23,090 nt of DNA from Pseudomonadota bacterium (lineage in GTDB: Bacteria > Pseudomonadota > Alphaproteobacteria > Rhizobiales > Xanthobacteraceae), in NCBI GenBank assembly GCA_023414975.1, contig JAEZMI010000066.1, positions 1 to 23,090 on the forward strand, read 5' to 3'. Positions 16,028-23,090 of this stretch are shown in pieces (position 1 is the stretch's first letter; every line of letters starts with the position of its first letter). The position numbers were made by a program, and so were the translations under genes. The notes beneath the pieces were generated by a model. The model had not been told where the DNA came from, searched no databases, and saw only the letters and a list, made by a program, of their open reading frames with translations.

Positions 16028-16061
16028 AGCGCCCATCCGGGCCTCCACCCGGGCGGGCGCT
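16028..16061 (+). terminator. long GC hairpin between binding-protein and ATPase genes
   Basis: AGCGCCC (16028-16034) pairs with GGGCGCT (16055-16061), and CCGGG (16037-16041) with CCCGG (16048-16052), around a CCTCCA loop with one 2x2 internal mismatch. It starts 11 bases after the binding-protein stop. There is no U-tract, so it is more likely an mRNA-stabilising or attenuating element than a full terminator. The ATPase gene begins about 150 bases later with no other gene in the gap. Confidence 0.6.
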
Positions 16062-16207
16062 GCTCTACCACGTTGAGGATCGGGGCCATTTCCGAGCTGC
16101 CGGACAATACCGGCCGGCGCGGCGGCGCCCTGACGTAGTCTGGCTCCCCAGAATTGGAGCGGCCGCCTCTCGCAGGGCCGTTCGACACTCAAGCCAGGAC
16201 ATGACTT

Positions 16208-17251
<1,044 letters not shown>

Positions 17252-17259
17252 GGACGGTG

Positions 17260-18096
17260 ATGGCGCCCCGCACGACGCTGGCCCTGCTGCTCTTCGCCCC
17301 GCTGGCCTTTTTCGCCGCCTTTTTCCTGGCGCCGATGGCGGTCGTCGCGCTTTCCAGCATCACAGCCGACAATGGCAGCCTCACCACGACCCATTACGCG
17401 CGGATCCTGCTCGACCAGTATCACTGGGACGTCCTGTGGGTCACGTTCCGCATCGCTCTCGCCACCACGGTCCTTTGCGTCCTGATCGGCTTCCCGCTCG
17501 CCTGGTATCTGGTCCGCATCGTGCGCTGGCGGACGTGGCGTCGGATCTGCGTCATCCTCATCATCGTCCCGCTCTTCACCTCGAACATCGTGCGCTCCTT
17601 CGGCTGGATGGTGCTGCTCGGCCGGACCGGGCTCGTCAATCAGGGCCTGATGGCGCTGGGTCTGACGGAGCGACCGATCCGCTTCCTCGGCACCGAGACC
17701 GGGATCCTGATCGGCATGGTCTACATCCTCATGCCGTTCGTGGTGTTGTCCGTGGGCAATGCGCTCGCTCGGCTGGACACGACCTATGAGGAAGCCTCGG
17801 CCGACCTTGGCGTTGAGCCGGCGCGGACCTTCTGGTTCGTCACGCTGCCCCTCTGCCTGCCGGGTGCCGTGTCCGGCGCCATTATGGTCTTTGCACTGGC
17901 GGTGAGCGCCTATGTGACGCCGGCGCTGCTGTCGGGCGGCCAGATCACCGTCTTTTCGATGCTGATCTTTCAGCAATATTCGTCGGTGTTCGACTTCCAT
18001 TACGGCGCGGCGCTGTCGATCACGCTGCTGGTGCTGACCCTCGTCCTCGTAACCATTGCCGGCCGCATCGGCGATGTCGGGAGGAGCGCTGCATGA
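17260..18096 (+). CDS. ABC transporter permease (PotB type)
   Basis: First membrane subunit of the polyamine-type importer, 278 residues with about six helices. The EAA loop is EEASADLGVEPARTFWFVTL around residues 176-195. The frame extends upstream into the ATPase gene, but the ATG at 17260 gives the standard PotB-like N-terminus (MAPRTTLALLLFAPLAFFAA), with GGAGTAGGG just upstream. It overlaps the next permease by four bases (ATGA). Confidence 0.93.
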   Translation: MAPRTTLALLLFAPLAFFAAFFLAPMAVVALSSITADNGSLTTTHYARILLDQYHWDVLWVTFRIALATTVLCVLIGFPLAWYLVRIVRWRTWRRICVILIIVPLFTSNIVRSFGWMVLLGRTGLVNQGLMALGLTERPIRFLGTETGILIGMVYILMPFVVLSVGNALARLDTTYEEASADLGVEPARTFWFVTLPLCLPGAVSGAIMVFALAVSAYVTPALLSGGQITVFSMLIFQQYSSVFDFHYGAALSITLLVLTLVLVTIAGRIGDVGRSAA

Positions 18097-18887
18097 TCGC
18101 GCGGTTCCTCATTCGCCTCATAGCGCTGGCGGCGCTGGCCTATCTCGTACTTCCTCTCGTGGTCATCACGGGGGCGTCGCTTACGCAAACGAGCTATCTG
18201 GCCTTTCCACCGCAGGGGATCACGCTGAAATGGTTCAGCGTGCTGTTTGACGACCCTTCCTATGTGTCGGCCTTCGTCACCTCGACCCTGCTGGCGCTTG
18301 CGGCAACGGGGGTGGCGGTCCTGCTGGCGGTTCCGGCAAGCCTCGCGCTGGCGCGCTATGTCTTCGCCGGGCGGGAGATCATCTCCTCGCTGCTGATGTC
18401 GCCCCTCGTTCTTCCCTATGTCGTGTTGGGCGCGGCGCTGCTGCAATTCGGGACGAGCGTGGGATTGGCGCGCTCCTTCGAGGCCCTCCTCGTGGGCCAT
18501 GTGATCATCGTCACGCCTTTCGTGCTGCGCTCCGTCCTGCCCTTGCTCACCCCCGAGCAGCGCGCGCTTGAAGAGGCTTCGCTCGACCTCGGCGCGACGC
18601 CGCTGGCCACCTTCTTCCTCGTGGTACTGCCGCAAATCCGCGGTGGCATCGTCTCGGGGAGCCTTCTCGCCTTCATCTCCTCCTGGATCAACGTCGAACT
18701 GTCGATCTTCAACACAAGCTCGGCGCTCAACACCATCCCGGTGAAGATGTTCAACTACGTCCAGTACACGATCGACCCGACCATCGCGGCAGTGTCCGCG
18801 ATCACCATCGTCGCGGCTGCGTTCGTCATCATTCTTCTCGATCTACTGATCGGGCTCGACATGCTGTCCGAGTCCCGGCGGTCCTAA
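18093..18887 (+). CDS. ABC transporter permease (PotC type)
   Basis: Second membrane subunit, 264 residues. The EAA loop EEASLDLGATPLATFFLVVL lies near residues 158-177. It starts in an ATGA overlap with the PotB-type gene. Its stop is 18 bases before the racemase-family gene, so the enzyme is probably co-transcribed with the importer. Confidence 0.93.
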   Translation: MIARFLIRLIALAALAYLVLPLVVITGASLTQTSYLAFPPQGITLKWFSVLFDDPSYVSAFVTSTLLALAATGVAVLLAVPASLALARYVFAGREIISSLLMSPLVLPYVVLGAALLQFGTSVGLARSFEALLVGHVIIVTPFVLRSVLPLLTPEQRALEEASLDLGATPLATFFLVVLPQIRGGIVSGSLLAFISSWINVELSIFNTSSALNTIPVKMFNYVQYTIDPTIAAVSAITIVAAAFVIILLDLLIGLDMLSESRRS

Positions 18888-18905
18888 TCCAACGGAGCCT
18901 TCGCG

Positions 18906-19919
18906 ATGCGCAAGCAGGATAGTTTTGACGTCATTTATACGCATACCGAGGGTGAGCCGCTGTGCATCATTCACAGCGGCATTCCTTACCCGGCTGGATC
19001 CTCGATCATCGAGAAGCGCGCCTTCCTCGAAGCGAACTATGACTGGGTGCGCGAAGCGCTGATGCGCGAGCCGCGCGGCCATAAGGACATGTTCGGCGTG
19101 TTCCTGACCCCGCCCTCATCCCCCGATTATGACGCCGGCCTGATCTACATTGATGGCACCCAATATTCGCACATGTGCGGCCACGGGACGATCGCGGTCG
19201 CCATGGCGATGGTTGCGCACGGTTTCGTTCGCCGCTCCGACGACGGCATTACCCGGATCCGTTTCGAGACCACGGCCGGCCTCGTCCAGGCCGAGGTCGC
19301 AAGCGACGGCGACGTGGTTCTGTGGACACGTTTCGAGAATGTGCCGGCCTATGTGGCGGCACAGGACATCCCCTTCGATCTGCCGGGCGTGGGCGCCCTG
19401 AAGGCCGATATCGTCTGGGGCGGCAACTATTTCGGCATTATCGACCTGCGGGGTACATCGCTGAAAATCGGCCCGCAGAACGGCTCCGAGCTCTCTCGCC
19501 TCGGAGTACTCGCCCGCGAGGCGATCCGCGAGAAGGTGAAGATTCAGCACCCGACGGCCGGCCATATCAACAACTTCAACTTCGTCACCTTCTGGCACGA
19601 GCCGACCATCGCCGGGGCGCTCTACAAGAATGTGCACGTCTTCAGTGCCGGTCAGCTCGACCGCTCCCCCGGCGGCACCGGCACCAGCGCGATGATGGCG
19701 ATGTTCGAGGCACGCGGCGTGATCGGCCTCAATCAGCCCATCACCTCCGAGGGGCTGCTCGGCACCGGCACATTCGAAGGCTGCCTCATCGGCGAGACCC
19801 GGCTCAATGATGTGCGGGCCGTTCGCCCGACGGTTAAGGGCACCGCCGGTCTGCTCGGCACCGCCCGCTGGGTGATCGACCGTCAAGATCCGGTCGGTGC
19901 CGGCTTCCTGGTCGCCTGA
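18906..19919 (+). CDS. proline racemase/hydroxyproline epimerase-family enzyme with Cys/Gly active site
   Basis: Member of the proline racemase superfamily, 337 residues, the usual length. Characterised relatives racemise proline, epimerise 4-hydroxyproline or dehydrate trans-3-hydroxyproline using two opposed active-site residues. The first motif HMCGHG is intact (Cys91). The second, normally DRSPCGTGT, reads DRSPGGTGT, with Gly256 (codon GGC at 19671-19673) in place of the second catalytic cysteine. GGNYFGIID near residues 175-183 matches the family. A two-base racemisation is therefore unlikely. One-base chemistry such as dehydration, or a reaction not yet assigned, is more plausible. The ATG has GGAG eight bases upstream. 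Last gene of the importer operon, which suggests that it acts on the imported compound. Confidence 0.88.
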   Translation: MRKQDSFDVIYTHTEGEPLCIIHSGIPYPAGSSIIEKRAFLEANYDWVREALMREPRGHKDMFGVFLTPPSSPDYDAGLIYIDGTQYSHMCGHGTIAVAMAMVAHGFVRRSDDGITRIRFETTAGLVQAEVASDGDVVLWTRFENVPAYVAAQDIPFDLPGVGALKADIVWGGNYFGIIDLRGTSLKIGPQNGSELSRLGVLAREAIREKVKIQHPTAGHINNFNFVTFWHEPTIAGALYKNVHVFSAGQLDRSPGGTGTSAMMAMFEARGVIGLNQPITSEGLLGTGTFEGCLIGETRLNDVRAVRPTVKGTAGLLGTARWVIDRQDPVGAGFLVA

Positions 19920-19952
19920 CGCGAAACCGCCGGCCTGTTCATGGCTGGGTGA

Positions 19953-19979
19953 GATCGGCGCCGTCCACCGGTGCCGATC
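19953..19979. terminator. candidate bidirectional terminator between racemase-like gene and helicase
   Basis: GATCGGCGCCG (19953-19963) and CGGTGCCGATC (19969-19979) form an 11-bp stem with one G-T pair and a TCCAC loop, in the gap between two convergent genes. Pyrimidine-rich sequence follows on the + strand. It may end transcription of both. Confidence 0.5.
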
Positions 19980-20069
19980 CGGCTTCGCCTTCGTTTCCCC
20001 GATCTTTCCCGACCTGGTTTCGTGAACCGGATTCCGGTGGGCGACGGGGGCATGCGGCGGAGCGATGAG

Positions 20070-21989
20070 CTAGCGTCGTGTGGGCTTTCCAGCCGGCTTT
20101 GCTTTCGGCTTTCCCTTGTGCTTGCCTTTCGGCTTCCCGTCAAAGGCTTCGGCATGCCGACTTTTCGGCGGGCGTTCACCTTTCGCGAAGCGTTCGGGTT
20201 TCGCCTCGCGCTGCTTTTCGAATGCCGGTTTGCCGTGGGATTTGCGGCGGTCGGCAGGTACATCCGGCGCGGCGGCCGTGCGGTCATCCTTGCGGTCTGC
20301 CTTCTTGCCACGTGCCGGTGCTTCGGGCGGCGGAAAGTCCCGCATCGGCTTGCCGCGCGCGGGGCGCGCCGGGCGACCCTCGGGCTGGCCGGGCAAGGGG
20401 TCAATGACCACCTCGTCGTTCCCGGCCCGGTTCGCGGCCTTGCGGAAGCGGTCGGCGGCGGCAAGGTTCACCTCAAAGGCCGTCTCCTCGTCGAAGATGC
20501 GGATGGCGCCAATGTCCTTGCGCGTCACGCCACCGCGCCGGCAGATCAGCGGCAGCAGCCATTTCGGATCGGCATTGTTGCGGCGGCCGATGTTCAGCCG
20601 GAACCAGGCAGTCGCGCCGAATTCAGTGCCGCGCGCCGCATCGCGGGCCGAGGCGCGGTCCACGCGCTCGCGCCGGGCCGGCGGCTCGCCGGGATCGGTG
20701 ATCTCCTCCGGCGCGGGCAGGCCGGCACGGTAGAGGCGCGCCAGCGCGGCGGCGATATGCTCGGCGGAATGAGCAGCAAGCAGTGAGCGACCGGCACTGA
20801 CATCCTCTTCCGCCGGCTCTTCGGTGATCAGGGCATCCTGAAGCATGCGTTCATGGTCGAGCTTGCGGATCTCCTCGGAGGTCGGCGCTCCCGACCAGGC
20901 CGGCGCCATGCCCAGCCCACGCATCAGGTCTTCCGTCCGCCGGCGGCGGAAGGGCGGCACCAGCAGGACGCTCACGCCTTTGCGGCCCGCCCGCCCGGTG
21001 CGGCCGCTGCGGTGTTGCAGGCTTTCGGCGTCATTGGGCAGATCGGCGTGAATGACGAGCCCGAGATTGGGCAGGTCGATCCCGCGCGCCGCCACGTCCG
21101 TGGCGACGCAGACCCGTGCACGGCCGTCCCTGAGCGCCTGAAGCGCATGGTTGCGCTCGTTCTGGCTCAGTTCGCCCGAGAGCGCCACGGCCGAGAACTG
21201 GCGCTCCTGAAGCATGGCGTGCAGACGGCGTACCGCCTCGCGTGTGTTGCAGAAGACGATGGCGCTGGGCGTGTCGTAGTAGCGCAGCACGTTGACCACC
21301 GCGTGGTCGACCTCGGTCGGTGCGATGCGCAGCGCGCGGTACTCGATGTCGGCATGTCCGCCCTCGGCGCTCGCCACCTCGATGCGCAGCGCGTCGCGCT
21401 GGTAGCGCCTGGCGAGGGCGGTGATGCCGCGCGGCATGGTCGCGGAGAACAGCAGGCTGCGCCGCTCGGGCGGCGTGGCATCGAGGATGAACTCGAGGTC
21501 CTCGCGGAAGCCGAGGTCGAGCATCTCGTCCGCCTCGTCGAGCACGACGACCCGCAAGGCGGACAGGTCGAGCCGCCCCCGTTCCAGATGATCGCGCAGC
21601 CGGCCGGGCGTGCCGACAACGATATGCGCACCCTGGTTCAGCAACCGCTGCTCCTGTCGCGGGTCCATGCCACCGACGCAGGCGACGATGCGCGCGCCTG
21701 TCGCGCTGTACAGCCAGGCGAACTCGCGTTGCACCTGCAACGCCAGTTCGCGCGTGGGAGCGACAACCAGCGCCTGGGGCACGCCGGCGGCGTCAAAGTG
21801 CTGGGAGGCGCCGAGCAGCGTCCCGGCCATGGCCAACCCGTAGGCGACGGTCTTGCCGGAGCCCGTCTGCGCCGACACGAGAAGATCACGGTCCGACGCC
21901 TCGGGCGCGAGCACCGCCAGCTGGACCGGCGTAGGGTTTGTGTAGTCGCGATCCGCGAGGGCACGCGCCAGCGCGGGGTTCGTCGTCAT
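20070..21989 (-). CDS. DEAD-box ATP-dependent RNA helicase with DbpA-like RNA-binding domain
   Basis: RNA helicase of about 639 residues, of the DeaD/CsdA type, which remodels structured RNA in ribosome assembly and cold adaptation. The Q motif region YTNPTPVQ is at 16-23, Walker A AQTGSGKT at 40-47, PTREL at 78-82, DEAD at 151-154, SAT at 182-184, and HRSGRTGRAG at 326-335. A DbpA-like RNA-binding domain lies at about 460-520 (WFRLNIGRRNNADPKW onward). The last 110 residues form a Lys/Arg/Pro-rich basic tail, probably disordered and RNA-binding. The ATG at 21989 is chosen; a GTG at 21998 would add three residues. It stands alone, unrelated to the transport genes on both sides. No strong promoter could be assigned in the roughly 190-base gap upstream. 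Confidence 0.95.
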   Translation of the reverse strand: MTTNPALARALADRDYTNPTPVQLAVLAPEASDRDLLVSAQTGSGKTVAYGLAMAGTLLGASQHFDAAGVPQALVVAPTRELALQVQREFAWLYSATGARIVACVGGMDPRQEQRLLNQGAHIVVGTPGRLRDHLERGRLDLSALRVVVLDEADEMLDLGFREDLEFILDATPPERRSLLFSATMPRGITALARRYQRDALRIEVASAEGGHADIEYRALRIAPTEVDHAVVNVLRYYDTPSAIVFCNTREAVRRLHAMLQERQFSAVALSGELSQNERNHALQALRDGRARVCVATDVAARGIDLPNLGLVIHADLPNDAESLQHRSGRTGRAGRKGVSVLLVPPFRRRRTEDLMRGLGMAPAWSGAPTSEEIRKLDHERMLQDALITEEPAEEDVSAGRSLLAAHSAEHIAAALARLYRAGLPAPEEITDPGEPPARRERVDRASARDAARGTEFGATAWFRLNIGRRNNADPKWLLPLICRRGGVTRKDIGAIRIFDEETAFEVNLAAADRFRKAANRAGNDEVVIDPLPGQPEGRPARPARGKPMRDFPPPEAPARGKKADRKDDRTAAAPDVPADRRKSHGKPAFEKQREAKPERFAKGERPPKSRHAEAFDGKPKGKHKGKPKAKPAGKPTRR

Positions 21990-22183
21990 GAAGGGCACGG
22001 CTGTCTCGCCTATCTCGTCATATCGTCAGGCGTCGAAGGGAGCCGTCGGAAAAGGGACTGTAGCGCCTTCTTAATAGGGCGGCGCCTCATATGCCACCAC
22101 CGCCCGAAGGCGTCAGGCTCGTCGGCCTTCGCCGTGCCGATCATCTGGGCGCGCCGGGGTGTCGTCGTTAGAGCCGTCCGCGA

Positions 22184-23083
22184 TCAGCTTCGCCGGGCCC
22201 AGCCGACGAGCAGGCGTTCGGCGAGGCGCACCAGAAGTTCGAGCGCGAAGGCCACGGCCGCGATCACCACGATGCCGGCGATGACGATATCCGTCGCCAG
22301 AAAATTGGCGGCGGACTGGATCATGAAGCCGACGCCGCGTGTTGCCGCGACCAGCTCGGCGGCGACAAGCGTAGACCAGCCGGCGCCGAGGGCGATGCGG
22401 GTGCCGGTGAGGATGGCGGGCAGGGTCGACGGAAACACCACGAAACGCAGGATTTGCAGGCGGTTAGCGCCCAGCGCGCGGGCGACGTTGATCCGGTTCC
22501 GATCGACCGAGCGCACGCCAGCGCCTGTCGCGAGGATGATCGGCGGCAGCATGGCGAGGCCGATGACGAGCACTTTGGCGGCCTCGCCGATGCCGGCCCA
22601 GATGATGACGAGCGGCAGATAGGCGAGGGGCGGGATCGGGCGCAGGAACTCGACGAGCGGATCGAGTATGCCGCGCCCCACGGTCGAGAGGCCGATGGCG
22701 AGGCCGGCGGGCACGCCGATCAGCAGCGCGGCGGCGAGGGCGGCGAAGACGCGCAGCAGGCTGGCGCCGAGGTGCTGCGCCAGCGTCGCATCGACAAACC
22801 CTTCATCTAACAGACGAATCAGCCGGTTCGCGACCGCCAGAGGTGACGGCAGGAACAGCGCGGGAACGAGACCGAGCCCGGTCGCCAGCGCCCAGAGTGC
22901 GATGACGGCGGCGATGGTGGCGAGCGGGATGGCGAGGCGCGGCGAGAGCCGGGGCCGCGTCGGCGTCGGCCGGTCCTCCGCCGCCTCGACGCCGGCGGGA
23001 AGGCCTTCGGACGGGACCAGCAGCGGCAGCGCGATGTCGGGAACGGGCAGGGGGCTGATGAGCCGGACACGCGGCGAGGTCAT
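22184..23083 (-). CDS. ABC transporter permease (TauC/SsuC/nitrate type)
   Basis: Membrane subunit of an importer of the taurine/alkanesulfonate/nitrate class, 299 residues with about six helices. The EAA-type loop INVARALGANRLQILRFVVF lies around residues 198-217, and LRPIPPLAYLPLVIIWAGIG near 147-166 is a family hallmark. A proline-rich cytoplasmic extension of about 50 residues precedes the first helix. The ATG at 23083 is followed by A, giving ATGA, which suggests a four-base overlap with the stop of an ATPase gene beyond the right edge. The binding protein and ATPase are not in the window. The exact substrate cannot be stated. Confidence 0.9.
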   Translation of the reverse strand: MTSPRVRLISPLPVPDIALPLLVPSEGLPAGVEAAEDRPTPTRPRLSPRLAIPLATIAAVIALWALATGLGLVPALFLPSPLAVANRLIRLLDEGFVDATLAQHLGASLLRVFAALAAALLIGVPAGLAIGLSTVGRGILDPLVEFLRPIPPLAYLPLVIIWAGIGEAAKVLVIGLAMLPPIILATGAGVRSVDRNRINVARALGANRLQILRFVVFPSTLPAILTGTRIALGAGWSTLVAAELVAATRGVGFMIQSAANFLATDIVIAGIVVIAAVAFALELLVRLAERLLVGWARRS

Positions 23084-23090
23084 GAGGTCG

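Noticed and set aside
22000..22183. possible promoter or terminator between the helicase and TauC-type genes
   Set aside because: Short GC stems of four to five base pairs occur, but no convincing -35/-10 pair or terminator could be assigned.
20853..22622. 589-residue open frame on the + strand
   Set aside because: It is antisense to the DEAD-box helicase and the TauC-type permease, both of which have full family motifs. It has no recognisable domain.

Overview
The window is about 23 kb of GC-rich, densely coding bacterial chromosome. It has Tat-tagged solute-binding proteins, several transport operons and no phage or IS signature. Codon usage, gene families and compactness fit an alphaproteobacterium, probably of the Rhizobiales/Hyphomicrobiales type. 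That placement is inference; there is no rRNA or marker gene here. No tRNA, rRNA, CRISPR array, transposase or integrase was recognised.

Left block (about 1-7431, + strand): a TRAP transporter (small permease, large permease, Tat-exported binding protein) ends at a strong palindromic terminator. Three tightly overlapping genes follow: a GlpA-like FAD dehydrogenase with a C-terminal [2Fe-2S] BFD domain, a second FAD/NAD(P) oxidoreductase, and an FGGY kinase of the glycerol-kinase type. The likely theme is uptake, phosphorylation and oxidation of a polyol or related compound. The kinase lacks the glycerol-binding arginine, so glycerol itself is doubtful.

Middle block (7533-13822): a GntR/FadR-type repressor gene (- strand) is divergent from a complete peptide/nickel-family ABC importer (Tat-tagged binding protein, two permeases, one fused double ATPase). 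The divergent gap carries three TGCAT-core sites that could be operators. A perfect hairpin sits between the binding-protein and first permease genes.

Third block (13819-19919): a GlxA-like AraC regulator (- strand) shares its stop codon with the end of the ABC ATPase gene. It is divergent from a PotDABC-like ABC importer followed by a proline racemase-family enzyme. That enzyme keeps the first catalytic cysteine but has glycine in place of the second. This predicts a reaction other than ordinary two-base racemisation and is the most interesting point in the window.

Right end (19920-23090): a DEAD-box RNA helicase with a DbpA-like RNA-binding domain and a basic tail, and a TauC/SsuC-type ABC permease whose partner genes lie beyond the right edge. 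In all, four different importers, three of them next to a dedicated regulator or enzymes, make this a nutrient-scavenging region. No defence system or mobile element was found.
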